Shown here one piece after another: positions 44,555 through 54,725 of a stretch of 64,000 bases of DNA. The notes beneath the pieces were generated by a model, which did no database searches, was not told the DNA's origin, and saw only the letters and a list, made by a program, of their open reading frames with translations. Source of the DNA: an uncultured Prevotellaceae bacterium (lineage in GTDB: Bacteria; Bacteroidota; Bacteroidia; Bacteroidales; Bacteroidaceae); NCBI GenBank assembly GCA_947305005.1, contig CAMZCM010000008.1, forward strand, positions 1 through 64,000. The letters run 5' to 3'. The translations under genes and the position numbers were made by a program. Each line of letters opens with the position of its first letter. The first letter of the stretch is position 1.

Positions 44555-45481
44555 TTAATCTACTTTTTTATACACTAACGTATCATCACCAGACTTTTCT
44601 GTGAGAGATTGGTTAGAATAACCGAAGATGCCATAAGATCCTTCTTTATAGAAAACCAATTGATTACCATGGAAGGTATAGCTACTTTCCCAAGTTTCTT
44701 CTGCATATCCACCCGAATTCGTCATACAATAATATATCACAATGGGAGAACCATTAACAGTGTATGTTTCTGTTGCCCATACATGGGCATCCTGGTCTCT
44801 AGTGGGTTGAGTCGTTGTAGCATATTCGTAAACTCGGTATATGTTTTGGCCATCCACTATGCGATATCCAAAATCCCAAAAACCATTAGCGGTTTCTTGC
44901 CATTTGGTTATTCTGGAATCTCCATATGCAGCAAGTGTATTGAATGAAGAAGACAGTTCCTCACGTAGGAAACCACGATTATAGAATCCTGTCATGTCGG
45001 ATGATACTTCTGTTGCAGAAGGTAAATTCTTGATAGTCTCGTCTGTAGCGGTCATCTTATATCCCTCCAAACCGTCATTCGATAGGGTTACGGAGAAGGT
45101 AGATTGGTATTTTAATTTATTGATGGTGATTGTTTTGTCCGAAACATTATAGTAGGAAACCGTCCACCCGCGATCATAAGGTTCTGTTGTCTTCGTTCCA
45201 TTGATATTAAGTTTTTCTTCTGAACCCCATTCTCTCACCATGCAGTGGGGAGTAGGTAGAAAAACAATACTAATATTCTCCACTGTCTGTACTCCATAAT
45301 CACCAACGGTTGTTGTGGTTTTGGTAAATGTCTTGCCCAGTAATGAAGAGGCTGTAGGTTCTGGAGGTGTTGGTGATTCCTCAGAAGAACTGCTGCCATC
45401 ATCGCTTTCACAAGAAGCAAAGGTGATGACGAATACTGATGCCAGAAGTAGAGTAGCAAAGGTAAATATTTTCGATTTCAT
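44555..45481 (-). CDS. Surface-type lipoprotein of unknown function
   Basis: A 308-residue lipoprotein. The signal ends in VITFASC (lipobox cysteine at residue 24), and the next residues ESDDGSSSSEES are acidic, like the export signal that sends Bacteroidetes lipoproteins to the cell surface. A proline/threonine linker leads to a beta-rich body in two halves, the first with LLGKTFTKTTTTVGDYG and the second with NGFWDFGYRIVDGQNIYRVYEY. I do not recognise the family. It stands alone and is flanked by the two MITE-like repeat copies, which suggests the repeats arrived or moved with it. Codon use does not look odd by eye. Confidence 0.75.
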   Translation of the reverse strand: MKSKIFTFATLLLASVFVITFASCESDDGSSSSEESPTPPEPTASSLLGKTFTKTTTTVGDYGVQTVENISIVFLPTPHCMVREWGSEEKLNINGTKTTEPYDRGWTVSYYNVSDKTITINKLKYQSTFSVTLSNDGLEGYKMTATDETIKNLPSATEVSSDMTGFYNRGFLREELSSSFNTLAAYGDSRITKWQETANGFWDFGYRIVDGQNIYRVYEYATTTQPTRDQDAHVWATETYTVNGSPIVIYYCMTNSGGYAEETWESSYTFHGNQLVFYKEGSYGIFGYSNQSLTEKSGDDTLVYKKVD

Positions 45482-45685
45482 ATTTGTTGAGTTTAGTTAT
45501 ATATTTTTTTTTAAAAAGCTCTAACTTATTCAATAACAGGCTTTATTGGGAGCAAAATAACGAAATATAACTGATACGAACAAATAAAATAATAATTAAT
45601 TTATACCCCATAGGTGGCAAGTGTGGTTGTTTTTGCCGAAATAGCAAGGTGTTTCATAGGAATAATCACACCGCAAGTTGGTTTT

Positions 45686-45913
45686 TTTATTCACCGCGAA
45701 GGGCTTAGGCGAAGGGCGCTAAGGAGCTTTTTCTCTTCTTACTTAATCCCCTCATTTTTTATTCTTTAATTTTTTAATTCTTTCATTGCGCCAGCCTCTG
45801 CGAGCTTAGCTTAGCATGAACCTCGGCATAGCCGTTCATGCGGCTTTCGTGAGCTCGCTTAGTCTAGCAGCCCAGAAAATCTTTGCGGCATTGCGACCTC
45901 TGCGGTGAATAAA
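45686..45913. mobile_element. MITE-like repeat, copy 2
   Basis: Same inverted ends as copy 1 (TTTATTCACCGC at 45686 and GCGGTGAATAAA at 45902) and the same inner hairpin GCATGAAC/GTTCATGC (45814-45841). It is in the same orientation as copy 1 and about 80 bases shorter. Shared outer blocks run from about 45632 to 45946. Confidence 0.7.
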
Positions 45914-46064
45914 TTAAATACATGGGGCTTGCGTTGAATAAATTAAATGAAACACTGGCTGCTTTTAGTTATAGTTGATATTGCTACAATAACTTTTTTG
46001 CTGATAATGGATGATGGGAATCCTTGGATTTTGGAGGCTTTGCTTTTGGGGCGTAAAAACGGCC

Positions 46065-46116
46065 AATCGATTCAAACGATCGAGTGAGTTAATTCACTGG
46101 ATCGATTGAATCGATT
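46065..46116. terminator. Long hairpin at the end of the nadA-trmH unit
   Basis: AATCGATTCAAACGATCGAG and its reverse-complement arm ending TTGAATCGATT pair over 21 of 24 positions. It lies 25 bases beyond the trmH stop. A T-run is only partial, so it may be a terminator or an unrelated palindrome. Confidence 0.5.
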
Positions 46117-46141
46117 CACTGGATTTTCGCTATCAAAATAA

Positions 46142-46678
46142 CTATGCCATTTTTGCATTGGCAAAATGCCAAATAACAATACCAGCTGTGACGCTAACAT
46201 TCATAGAGTGTTTTGTTCCGTATTGAGGAATCTCAAGACAGCCATCACAAGCATCAATCACCTCCTGTTGTACTCCTTTTACTTCGTTTCCAAGAATTAC
46301 CGCATACTTTTTTTCTTCATTAGGCCGGAAATTCTGTAACATTGTGCTATCCACACATTGTTCAATGGCTAAGGGTGTATAACCTTCTGAACGGAGGCTT
46401 TTGACTGCCTCCATTGTATCCTTGAAATAACGCCAATTGACACTATCTTCTGCTCCTAAGGCTGTCTTATGAATTTCTGAATTGGGAGGAGTTGCTGTAA
46501 TGCCACAAAGAATGACTTCTGAGACACGAAAAGCATCAGATGTACGAAAGACACTTCCAACATTATATAATGACCGCACACCATCGAGCACTACCACTAA
46601 AGGTAATTTCTCTGCCTGATGGAACTGATCAACACTGATGCGTCCCATCTCAGTTATCTTCAACTTACGATAAGACAT
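46142..46678 (-). CDS. TrmH/SpoU-family RNA 2'-O-methyltransferase
   Basis: I choose the ATG at 46678 (MSYRKLKITEMGRI, 178 residues), four bases after the nadA stop; longer starts would run into nadA. SPOUT motifs are readable: LDGVRSLYNVGSVFRTSDAF (motif 1, with N and R), AVILGNEVKGV (motif 2) and IPQYGTKHSMNVSVTAGI (motif 3, knot). It should methylate a ribose in tRNA or rRNA using S-adenosylmethionine; the exact site cannot be told. It is the second gene of the nadA unit. Confidence 0.88.
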   Translation of the reverse strand: MSYRKLKITEMGRISVDQFHQAEKLPLVVVLDGVRSLYNVGSVFRTSDAFRVSEVILCGITATPPNSEIHKTALGAEDSVNWRYFKDTMEAVKSLRSEGYTPLAIEQCVDSTMLQNFRPNEEKKYAVILGNEVKGVQQEVIDACDGCLEIPQYGTKHSMNVSVTAGIVIWHFANAKMA

Positions 46679-46682
46679 GGAA

Positions 46683-47651
46683 TTATAGTCCGAGCACAGA
46701 AGATATTTCCAACATACGATTGATGGATACAATCGCTTTTCTCGCTATTTGAGGATCTACAGTAACAATAGGTTGTTCATCACGGAGACAACGATACAGT
46801 TTCTCCAATGTGACCATTTTCATGTATTCACACTCATTGCAAGCACAAGTGTGACTACCTGACTCAGAGAACGATTCTTCTGGTGGAGCAGGGATAAAAG
46901 TTTTTTGAGGTGCCTTTTTCTGCATCTCATGAAGAATACCACTTTCCGTAGCTACGATAAATTCTGTAGCCTTATCGGCAATCGCATATTTCAATAAAGC
47001 AGCTGTGCTACCCACTTTATCTGCCAACTTCACCACAGGTCCTTTACATTCAGGATGTACCAATACTTTGGCTCCAGGATGTGCTTTCTTTAACTCAATG
47101 ATTTTTTCTACACTGAAACGAGCATGAACATGACAAGCACCGTTCCAAAGCAACATATTACGGCCTGTAATAGAGTTGATATAGTTACCAAGATTTTGGT
47201 CAGGACCAAAAATGATAGGTGTTTCCTCTGGCAAAGACTCAACAATCTGACGAGCATTGCTACTGGTTACAACGATATCTGTCACTGCCTTGGTAGCAGC
47301 TGTAGTATTGACATAACTGATAACTGTATGGTCAGGATGTTCAGCTACGAATTTAGCAAACTTATCAGCCGGACAACTCTCAGCCAAAGAACAAGTAGCT
47401 GCAGGATCTGGAATCAGCACTTTTTTATCAGGACAGAGAATAGCAGCTGTCTCACCCATGAAATGAACACCACAGAGCACAATAATATCTGCATCTGTCT
47501 TGGCAGCTTCCTGTGCCAGTGCCAGACTGTCACCAATAAAATCTGCTATATCCTGTATTTCGCCATCAACGTAGTAATGTGCCATAATAACAGCATTCTT
47601 TTCTTTGGCGAGTCTCCGTATCTCTTGTTTTAAATCCATAGTTTTCGACAT
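46683..47651 (-). CDS. nadA: Quinolinate synthase A
   Basis: A 322-residue 4Fe-4S enzyme that condenses iminoaspartate with dihydroxyacetone phosphate to quinolinate, in NAD synthesis. Conserved features are VIMAHYYVDGEIQDIADFIGD, the cluster cysteines Cys60 (VLCGVHFMGE), Cys173 (WNGACHVH) and one of the group 269/271/274 (CACNEC), and HPEC near 200. Length is normal. No nadB or nadC lies in the window. It has its own promoter at 47737-47771 and is followed by trmH. Confidence 0.96.
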   Translation of the reverse strand: MSKTMDLKQEIRRLAKEKNAVIMAHYYVDGEIQDIADFIGDSLALAQEAAKTDADIIVLCGVHFMGETAAILCPDKKVLIPDPAATCSLAESCPADKFAKFVAEHPDHTVISYVNTTAATKAVTDIVVTSSNARQIVESLPEETPIIFGPDQNLGNYINSITGRNMLLWNGACHVHARFSVEKIIELKKAHPGAKVLVHPECKGPVVKLADKVGSTAALLKYAIADKATEFIVATESGILHEMQKKAPQKTFIPAPPEESFSESGSHTCACNECEYMKMVTLEKLYRCLRDEQPIVTVDPQIARKAIVSINRMLEISSVLGL

Positions 47652-47736
47652 CTTATTATTATATGTATTTATTTCTTTTTTTCGAAAAAGCGTTTATTAT
47701 GATGATAATTACCTGTTCATTCTGTTAATAACTTTG

Positions 47737-47771
47737 CAAAGGTACAGTTTTTCAATGAAATAGATTGTCAA
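47737..47771 (-). promoter_or_regulatory. Promoter of nadA
   Basis: On the minus strand TTGACA (47771-47766) and TACCTTTG (47744-47737) are 21 bases apart, a good -33/-7 pair, 86 bases before the nadA ATG. The plus strand also shows TAACTTTG at 47729-47736, making a symmetric TAACTTTGCAAAGGTA, but nothing is encoded in that direction. Confidence 0.65.
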
Positions 47772-47925
47772 TAATTAAATAAATATTGTTGAAAAGTATT
47801 TGAAAAGTTATTTGTAACTTATTTGGAAATATCTGACATTTGACAGATAGATAAGAATAAAAACGTAATAAACAGTTATTGAAACTTGTTATTCCTTTGT
47901 AAACAAAGTTATCAACAAATAAATA

Positions 47926-50331
47926 CTAATGAATAATGGAAATTCGTGTAATAACAGCTTCATTGCCATCAGTAGTATTGGCAATGACAGAATACACTCC
48001 AGAGGCTACACGACGACCGTTACGATTGCAACCATTCCAAGTGAAAGTGCCACCATGAGAAGTGCCACTTGTAATAAGCTGACCGGTAGGAGAAATAATC
48101 TTTACTTCACAGTCCTTGACAAGACCACGAATGGCGATAGGTCCAGAATAATCAGGTCTTACAGGATTAGGGAAAGCATAGATATTTTCTTCTTCTAACG
48201 TTTCAGCTGCTTCTGTGGCATCAGAGAGATAGGAACAGAGACCTTTGTCTGTGGCTATGAAAACTCGTCCAGTAGTGGGATGAATAGCAATATCCCAGAT
48301 AACGTTTGAGGGTAATGGAGAATTGTCTGTCGTGAAATGAGCCAGTTCTTCCTGACAATCCTCACTGATAAGAAAGACACCATTTTCTGCTGTTCCAAAC
48401 CATTTACGACCTGCTCCGTCAAAAGTGACACATTGAATAGGAAGACCTGTGAGAAGATAGTCAGCCAGGCCGCTTCCATCATTGCGCGATACTTTGACTT
48501 GTTCGTAAGCGAAGCTGTTGGAAGCGAAATTATTTGGATCTGTTATACGGAAGGGTCCAAGATTTGTGCAAATCCAGATACTTCCATCTATATCTTCATT
48601 GATATAATAGAATTCATCAGGCGAGTAACTGACACCATCCTGATTGACCATCTTGGATGACAGCCAACGTTGGTCGTCTTTCCTATTGCCAATAGTTCCG
48701 TTATAATTGAGCAGGAAGACACCACGTTCATCCATACGACGGCTGTTGAGCCAAGCCCAGCCGCGACTGTCAAAGAAGATATTATCTACAGTAGAAGCGT
48801 TTTTGATTTCAGGACAAGGAATACCTGTCCATGTGCCGTTTTTCTGAAGAATACGAATCGTAGTGTCTTGTGCTCCTTCCGTACAGTTCAATACCCACAG
48901 ATTTCCTTCTTTATCATATTGTAAACCATCTGCAACAACGAACCATTGAGGATGAGCATTATCAGGAAGAATGGATTTCAGGGGACTATTATCTAAACTG
49001 TAATGGCCTGTACATTTTTCTTCCGTAAATTCATAAATTCCATTTCGTGCTGTACCTACGTAATAATGATTATCATTGTCTGGATCCTGAGCTATATTAG
49101 TGACATCCAGCCATCGATCATTAGAATAGTTATTTGTAACTGAAGTACCATCAAAGTTATTCCAAGTACCATCAGGATTCAAAATCATGGCAGTACCTTC
49201 ACGTGAAACACTTGAGTAATTTCTGTTACCGCCAGCCACCATCAGACGATCTCCTACAAAACGAAGGTGATAGCTGAAATCATGAAGCGGACTATTAGGA
49301 TGAATCTTAGATATTTTCAGTGAAAAAGTTCCATCATCATTCAGCTGATAGGCTTGTAAATGACTATTTCCATCACTAGCCCAATACGTATTACCTTTCT
49401 TAGTAAGACAATTCCACGAAAAAGTTCCTGTTATTTCCTTGGGTGCTTCGTCAGCATTATTGTATATGATAATTTTATTATTATTACCAATGATCAACTG
49501 TTGATCACATACGTTCATATAAGTTGGTGCTGGCTTCAAAGTACTTGCCTGAATAGTAGTCCATGTGTTTTCATTTTCATACATCAAAATAAGAGATTTA
49601 TCCATATGAATCCATATCCGACCACTAAAAAATTCCATGTGTTGTGCCTGGAAATTGGTATTGAGCTGTGTCCAATTGGATTTATCTTTAAGATTAGTAT
49701 CTAATGGAGCGCGCCAAAGTCCACTCAATGCTTGATTCTCATTTTTACAACTGATGAAGAAATTCTTGTTACTCAAGGCACAAGACATAACATTTAATCC
49801 CAATTCATAGCTATCACGAATAATACCTTCTGACAAATCTACAACGACAATTCCGAAGCCCGTGCAGAGATAAGCTGTGCTACCTGATATCTGAACATTT
49901 GTAACTGCTTTATTCTGTTTAGTACTGTTTTTTAGTTGGGCTAAATTGATGACATCGTTATCGTCCTGTGTAGAAAGCAGATCAATATTGCCATTGTCAT
50001 AGACGATGATGATGCGTTTAGCATCAGCGCTGTAGCGAATAAACGAAATGGTGACATCGCTCAACTGCTGCATCCAGTCGAACGTAGTGATACTGCCATC
50101 CTCGGTGTCATAAGCCATTAGCTTACCGTCCATCAACGAATAAACACGTTGTCCCACTGGGATATTGTAGGTAGCAACAGTATATGAGGGATAGATTTTC
50201 CAAGTACCGATCTGTTCAGCCGAAAGCCAAGAATGAAAAATGAAAAATGAAAAAGTGAAAAATACAATAATCTTTCGCAGCGTACAACATCTGTGAATAG
50301 AAATATGATATTTGTAACTTATATTTTTCAT
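47926..50331 (-). CDS. porZ: PorZ-like type IX secretion protein
   Basis: I choose the ATG at 50331 (801 residues); a GTG five codons upstream is also possible. After a signal peptide (hydrophobic stretch VFFTFSFFIFHSW, cut near LSAEQ) come two beta-propeller regions with repeated WDV/NIWF-like blades (about 40-370 and 380-715; GNLWVLN, GWAWLN, GSIWICT, RKWFGTAENG) and a C-terminal sorting-type domain (NIYAFPNPVRPDYSG ... NGRRVASGVYSVIA). This is the PorZ layout, an attachment-complex part of the type IX secretion system at the cell surface. The leader is encoded by a repeat element (see 50229-50352). Last gene after rdgB. Confidence 0.85.
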   Translation of the reverse strand: MKNISYKYHISIHRCCTLRKIIVFFTFSFFIFHSWLSAEQIGTWKIYPSYTVATYNIPVGQRVYSLMDGKLMAYDTEDGSITTFDWMQQLSDVTISFIRYSADAKRIIIVYDNGNIDLLSTQDDNDVINLAQLKNSTKQNKAVTNVQISGSTAYLCTGFGIVVVDLSEGIIRDSYELGLNVMSCALSNKNFFISCKNENQALSGLWRAPLDTNLKDKSNWTQLNTNFQAQHMEFFSGRIWIHMDKSLILMYENENTWTTIQASTLKPAPTYMNVCDQQLIIGNNNKIIIYNNADEAPKEITGTFSWNCLTKKGNTYWASDGNSHLQAYQLNDDGTFSLKISKIHPNSPLHDFSYHLRFVGDRLMVAGGNRNYSSVSREGTAMILNPDGTWNNFDGTSVTNNYSNDRWLDVTNIAQDPDNDNHYYVGTARNGIYEFTEEKCTGHYSLDNSPLKSILPDNAHPQWFVVADGLQYDKEGNLWVLNCTEGAQDTTIRILQKNGTWTGIPCPEIKNASTVDNIFFDSRGWAWLNSRRMDERGVFLLNYNGTIGNRKDDQRWLSSKMVNQDGVSYSPDEFYYINEDIDGSIWICTNLGPFRITDPNNFASNSFAYEQVKVSRNDGSGLADYLLTGLPIQCVTFDGAGRKWFGTAENGVFLISEDCQEELAHFTTDNSPLPSNVIWDIAIHPTTGRVFIATDKGLCSYLSDATEAAETLEEENIYAFPNPVRPDYSGPIAIRGLVKDCEVKIISPTGQLITSGTSHGGTFTWNGCNRNGRRVASGVYSVIANTTDGNEAVITRISIIH

Positions 50332-50352
50332 TCTTTCACTTTTCACTTTTCA
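50229..50352 (-). repeat. GTGAAAA-rich inverted element over the rdgB end and porZ start
   Basis: Two A-rich arms face each other: AAGAATGAAAAAT (50229-50241) and ATTTTTCATTCTT (50323-50335), with more GTGAAAA-type words at both sides. The right arm carries the rdgB stop (SEK-stop) and the porZ ATG; the left arm, read in reverse, encodes the porZ signal-peptide core. The spacer word GTGAATAGAAAT recurs in the element at 59245-59360. Confidence 0.7.
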
Positions 50353-50929
50353 GGAATTCCACCAGCTTCTTGGTTGCTCGTCCACGATGACTGATGGCGT
50401 TTTTCTCTTCAGCACTCATCAGGGCGAAGCAGCGGTCGTAGCCCTCAGGCTGAAAGATAGGGTCGTAGCCAAATCCTTCGTGGCCGTGACGTTCCTTCAG
50501 AATATTACCTTCTACGATGCCTTCGAAGAGATTTTCTTGTCCTTTATAAAGGAACGCAATGATCGTGCGAAATCTTGCACGACGGTCTGTTATATTTTCT
50601 AAATTTTTCAATAACAGATTCATATTGGCGTCTGAATCGTGTGTATTGCCCTCACCAAACAGTTCTGCATAACGGGCAGTATGAACACCTGGTGCTCCAT
50701 CTAAGGCCACCACTTCAAGACCTGTGTCATCAGCAAAGCAATCGAAGCCGTAGTGCTCTTTTACATAGCGCGCCTTCTGTAAGGCATTGCCCTCAAGCGT
50801 TTCGGCTGTCTCTGGAATATCTTCCGTACAGCCGATATCCTTGAGGCCTACCACCTCAAAGCTTTCTCCGAGGATCTGACGAACCTCGGAGAGCTTATGC
50901 TGGTTGTTTGTTGCAAAAACGATTTTCAT
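50336..50929 (-). CDS. rdgB: RdgB/HAM1 non-canonical purine NTP pyrophosphatase
   Basis: A 197-residue house-cleaning enzyme that hydrolyses ITP, dITP and XTP. Family marks are [12 protein letters not shown] at the N-terminus, [23 protein letters not shown] and [16 protein letters not shown], ending in [10 protein letters not shown]. Length is normal. Its start shares one base with the yitT stop (TAATG). The last residues SEK and the stop codon lie inside the GTGAAAA-type repeat that continues into porZ. Confidence 0.96.
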   Translation of the reverse strand: MKIVFATNNQHKLSEVRQILGESFEVVGLKDIGCTEDIPETAETLEGNALQKARYVKEHYGFDCFADDTGLEVVALDGAPGVHTARYAELFGEGNTHDSDANMNLLLKNLENITDRRARFRTIIAFLYKGQENLFEGIVEGNILKERHGHEGFGYDPIFQPEGYDRCFALMSAEEKNAISHRGRATKKLVEFLKSEK

Positions 50930-51837
50930 TACGTCTTGATTCGGTCAAATCCTTCACCATAGACTCCCACGACTTTGGATTGGGATACGAAAGCCTGGTT
51001 ATCGATGTATTTAATGAGTCGGAAAATCTGTGGACTTTCTCTACGACGGGCCATCACAATCAATACAGGACGTTCTGTCTTGGAATACCAACCCTGACCA
51101 GTAAGTACGGTCACTCCACGTCCAACTTCTTGATTGATGGCTTTTGCGATTTCATCATACTTGGTGGAAATGATGGTGAACTGCACGCTTTGGGTGGCTG
51201 AGTTCATCGTGTAATCCAACATGATCATAGAGATGATGAGCACACAGTAACCGATTACCACCTTATGCCAGTCGTGAAGTACGAAGAAACCGCTTGTGAC
51301 AATCATGAAGTCCATATACATTAAAATACGACCCATTGACACCGATTTATATTTGTTCACGATGCTGGCGATTATATCTGTACCGCCGGACGAACCGTTG
51401 TTCAGAAACACCAGTGCTAAGCCGCTACCTTCGATGGTACCGCCCAATACCGCTGCCATGAATTCCTCATCATTGGCCAGGCGAGGCAGTGTCCCATCAG
51501 GAAGCATGATCGCGTTCTGGATGACGCCTAATAGGATGGTGATGACGAGAATGGCGTAAATGGTTTTGGTGAAGTACTTAAAGCCCAACACCTTTAATCC
51601 TACGGCCAACAGCAAGGCGTTGATGAAAAAGTAACTGTACTGTGTGGGAATGCCTGTTCCATAATAGATGAGGGCTGCGATACCAGTACATCCACCAGGG
51701 ATGAACTGATAAGGCAACATGAAGAAACAGAAGCCGACACAATACATGGCGCAGCCAAGGGTGATGAACAAATAGTCCTTGACTTCATCCCAGATATGTA
51801 TTTTACGGATGACTTCAGTAGGTTTTACCGGTTTCAT
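50929..51837 (-). CDS. YitT-family membrane protein
   Basis: A 302-residue inner-membrane protein with five to six hydrophobic segments (about 25-195), including [15 protein letters not shown] and [18 protein letters not shown], which are typical of YitT (DUF161). The C-terminal soluble part (about 215-300, DUF2179) has [21 protein letters not shown]. Function is unknown in general; members are often called putative transporters. It overlaps leuS by three bases and rdgB by one base, so expression is coupled with both. Confidence 0.9.
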   Translation of the reverse strand: MKPVKPTEVIRKIHIWDEVKDYLFITLGCAMYCVGFCFFMLPYQFIPGGCTGIAALIYYGTGIPTQYSYFFINALLLAVGLKVLGFKYFTKTIYAILVITILLGVIQNAIMLPDGTLPRLANDEEFMAAVLGGTIEGSGLALVFLNNGSSGGTDIIASIVNKYKSVSMGRILMYMDFMIVTSGFFVLHDWHKVVIGYCVLIISMIMLDYTMNSATQSVQFTIISTKYDEIAKAINQEVGRGVTVLTGQGWYSKTERPVLIVMARRRESPQIFRLIKYIDNQAFVSQSKVVGVYGEGFDRIKT

Positions 51838-54680
51838 TTGACAACGATATTAATCATTCGTTTGGGAACAATGATGACTTTCACAATCTGCTTGCCTTCG
51901 AGGTACTTGGGCGTGAGCTCATGGCCACGGGCAGCAGCTTCGATGGTTGCATTGTCAGCATCGGCAGGGAAGTCGATACCGAAGCGGGTCTTACCGTTGA
52001 AGGCCACCATCATCTTGACGGTATCTTCCACGAGATATTTCTCTTCGAATTTGGGCCACTGGGCATCGCAGACGCTGGTGTTATGACCCAGCTTCTCCCA
52101 CAATTCCTCAGCGATATGCGGAGCGAAGGGAGCGATGAGGACAACCATCGGTTCCAGGATAGCGCGCTTGTTGCACTTGAGAGAAGTCAGCTCATTGGTA
52201 GCAATCATGAAGGCAGGGATAGAGGTGTTGTAGGAGAAGACCTCGATATCTTCAGTTACCTTCTTAATGAGCTTGTGCAAAGCCTTCAGCTCTTCCTTCG
52301 TGGGCTCCTCGTCGGTGACAGCAAAGTCCTCTTTGTTCCAGAACATATTCCAGAACTTCTTGAGGAAACGGTGGGAGCCGTCGATGCCGTTGGTGTCCCA
52401 GGGCTTAGCCTGTTCCACAGGACCCAGGAACATCTCGTACAGACGCAAGGTGTCAGCACCAAACTTCTCCACAATCATATCCGGATTGACCACGTTGAAC
52501 ATGGACTTTGACATCTTCTCAACAGCCCATCCGCAGATGTATTTACCGTCTTCGAGGATGAACTCGGCAGAAGCATATTCCGGACGCCAAGCCTTGAAAG
52601 CTTCAATGTCAAGGACATCACCACTGACGATGTTCACATCCACGTGAAGAGGAGTCACATCATATTGGTCTTTCAAGTTAAGGCTGACGAAGGTATTGGT
52701 ATCCTTGATGCGATAGACGAAGTTGGAACGGCCTTGGATCATGCCCTGATTCACGAGCTTCTGGAAGGGCTCTTCCTTGCGGCTGATGCCGAGGTCGAAG
52801 AGGAACTTGTTCCAGAAACGGGAATAGATCAAGTGGCCTGTAGCGTGCTCGGAACCGCCGACATAGAGATCTACGTTCTGCCAATATTCATCAGCCTTAT
52901 CGCTCACCAAAGCCTGATCATTGTGAGGATCCATATAACGCAGATAATAAGCAGAAGAACCGGCAAAGCCAGGCATTGTGTTCAGTTCGAGGGGGAAGAC
53001 AGTCTCATGGTCGATTGCAGAACAATCCACGACATTGTTCGTCTTTGTATTCCAAGCCCATTTCTTGGCATTACCGAGGGGAGGTTCACCCGTTTCAGTG
53101 GGTAAGAACTTATCCACTTCAGGCAACTCAAGCGGCAAACATTCCTCAGGAATCATCTGAGGCATTCCGTCTTTGTAATAGACAGGGAAGGGCTCGCCCC
53201 AGTAGCGTTGGCGACTGAAGATGGCATCGCGCAGACGGTAGTTGACCTTTACGCGGCCAAGGCCTTGTTCCTTCACATATTTCTTGGTAGCTGCAATGGC
53301 TTCCTTGATGGTCAGGCCATTCAGGGAGAAATCGATATAAGGTGTAACGCCAGCCTTCGGAGAGTTGCAGACAATACCTTCCTTGGCATCGAAGCTCTCT
53401 TCGCTCACATCACAACCTTCCACCAACGGAACGATAGGCAAGTTGAAATGCTTGGCGAAAGCATAGTCACGACTGTCGTGAGCAGGCACAGCCATGATGG
53501 CACCTGTGCCGTAGCCGGCCAATACATATTCAGAGATCCAGATGGGGTTGGTCTCGCCTGTGAAGGGGTTGATGGCATAGCTGCCGGAGAACACGCCCGT
53601 CACCTTGCGGTCGCTGATGCGATCACGCTCCGTGCGCTTCTTCACATAAGCCAAGTATTCATCCACAGCAGCCTTCTGTTCTGGTGTTGTCAGCTCCTTC
53701 ACCAATTCGCTTTCAGGAGCCAGCACCATGAAAGTTACACCGAACATGGTATCAGCACGGGTGGTGAAGATGGTGAAAGATTTTTCACTTTTCACTCCAT
53801 CACTTTTCACTTTAAACGCTATCTCAGCACCTTCGCTGCGACCAATCCAGTTGCGTTGTGTCTCTTTCAGAGACTCTGTCCAGTCAATGGTCTCGAGACC
53901 GTCGAGCAGACGCTGAGCATAAGCTGAAACGCGCAAGCACCACTGCTTCATCTTCTTCTGCACCACGGGATAGCCGCCACGTTCGCTGACGCCATCCACC
54001 ACCTCGTCGTTGGCCAACACTGTTCCCAGCTGCGGACACCAGTTCACCATCGTCTCGCCCAGATAGGCGATGCGGTAGTTCATGAGCACCTGTTGTTTCT
54101 CCACATCGCTCATCGCCTTCCACGCTTCTGCCGTGAAGGAGAGCTCTTCGCTCTGTGCTACGTCCAAGTCGGCAGTGCCTTCCTTCTCAAAGTGCTTGAT
54201 GAGTTCTTCGATAGGCTGTGCGCTCTGGCACTTGTTGCAGTAGAAGCTACCGAACATCTTCTGGAAAGCCCATTGTGTCCAATGGTAGTAACCCGGTTCA
54301 CAGGTTCTGACCTCACGGCTCCAGTCGAAGGAGAAACCGATCTTATCCAGCTGTTCACGATAGCGATTGATATTATCCTCGGTGGTGATAGCGGGATGCT
54401 GACCTGTCTGGATAGCATATTGTTCTGCAGGCAGACCATAGGCATCATAGCCCATGGGGTTCAGCACGTTAAAACCTTGCAGACGCTTGTAGCGTGCATA
54501 GATGTCAGATGCGATGTAACCGAGAGGGTGTCCCACGTGAAGGCCGGCACCGCTGGGGTAAGGAAACATATTCAGCACGTAAAACTTCTTACGGGTTTCG
54601 TCTTCCGTAACCTTATACGTCTGCATGGCCACCCAACGCTGGTGCCATTTCTGCTCAATGTCTCTGAAATTGTATTCCAT
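51834..54680 (-). CDS. leuS: Leucyl-tRNA synthetase with repeat-derived insert
   Basis: A 948-residue class I synthetase. HIGH motif is in [12 protein letters not shown], the editing domain has [15 protein letters not shown], and KMSKS is in [15 protein letters not shown]. The first editing-domain strand is interrupted: [18 protein letters not shown], where residues about 290-300 are encoded by a GTGAAAA-type repeat (53781-53813). The insert lies just before the conserved threonine-rich editing motif and keeps the frame open. It is followed by yitT with overlapping stop and start. sufB ends 45 bases upstream. Confidence 0.95.
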   Translation of the reverse strand: MEYNFRDIEQKWHQRWVAMQTYKVTEDETRKKFYVLNMFPYPSGAGLHVGHPLGYIASDIYARYKRLQGFNVLNPMGYDAYGLPAEQYAIQTGQHPAITTEDNINRYREQLDKIGFSFDWSREVRTCEPGYYHWTQWAFQKMFGSFYCNKCQSAQPIEELIKHFEKEGTADLDVAQSEELSFTAEAWKAMSDVEKQQVLMNYRIAYLGETMVNWCPQLGTVLANDEVVDGVSERGGYPVVQKKMKQWCLRVSAYAQRLLDGLETIDWTESLKETQRNWIGRSEGAEIAFKVKSDGVKSEKSFTIFTTRADTMFGVTFMVLAPESELVKELTTPEQKAAVDEYLAYVKKRTERDRISDRKVTGVFSGSYAINPFTGETNPIWISEYVLAGYGTGAIMAVPAHDSRDYAFAKHFNLPIVPLVEGCDVSEESFDAKEGIVCNSPKAGVTPYIDFSLNGLTIKEAIAATKKYVKEQGLGRVKVNYRLRDAIFSRQRYWGEPFPVYYKDGMPQMIPEECLPLELPEVDKFLPTETGEPPLGNAKKWAWNTKTNNVVDCSAIDHETVFPLELNTMPGFAGSSAYYLRYMDPHNDQALVSDKADEYWQNVDLYVGGSEHATGHLIYSRFWNKFLFDLGISRKEEPFQKLVNQGMIQGRSNFVYRIKDTNTFVSLNLKDQYDVTPLHVDVNIVSGDVLDIEAFKAWRPEYASAEFILEDGKYICGWAVEKMSKSMFNVVNPDMIVEKFGADTLRLYEMFLGPVEQAKPWDTNGIDGSHRFLKKFWNMFWNKEDFAVTDEEPTKEELKALHKLIKKVTEDIEVFSYNTSIPAFMIATNELTSLKCNKRAILEPMVVLIAPFAPHIAEELWEKLGHNTSVCDAQWPKFEEKYLVEDTVKMMVAFNGKTRFGIDFPADADNATIEAAARGHELTPKYLEGKQIVKVIIVPKRMINIVVK
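53781..53813 (-). repeat. GTGAAAA-type repeat inside leuS
   Basis: On the minus strand AAAGTGAAAAGTGATGGAG is followed by TGAAAAGTGAAAAA. The same words occur at 50323-50352 and 59245-59360. It codes [12 protein letters not shown] in LeuS. Confidence 0.75.
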
Positions 54681-54725
54681 TATTTAGCTAATTATTTCTT
54701 GTTTGACGAATTGATATGGTGTGGT

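Larger units (their letters stand above)
45482..46141. other. Gene-free region with MITE copy 2 and a hairpin
   Basis: About 660 bases with no gene. The first 150 are AT-rich leader sequence for the lipoprotein gene without a clear -7 box. Then come the second MITE-like copy (45686-45913) and the 52-base hairpin (46065-46116). Confidence 0.6.

Noticed and set aside
47729-47736. Plus-strand -7 box opposite the nadA promoter
   Set aside because: TAACTTTG arises from symmetry with the real minus-strand box; no gene or folded RNA follows on the plus strand before the end of porZ.
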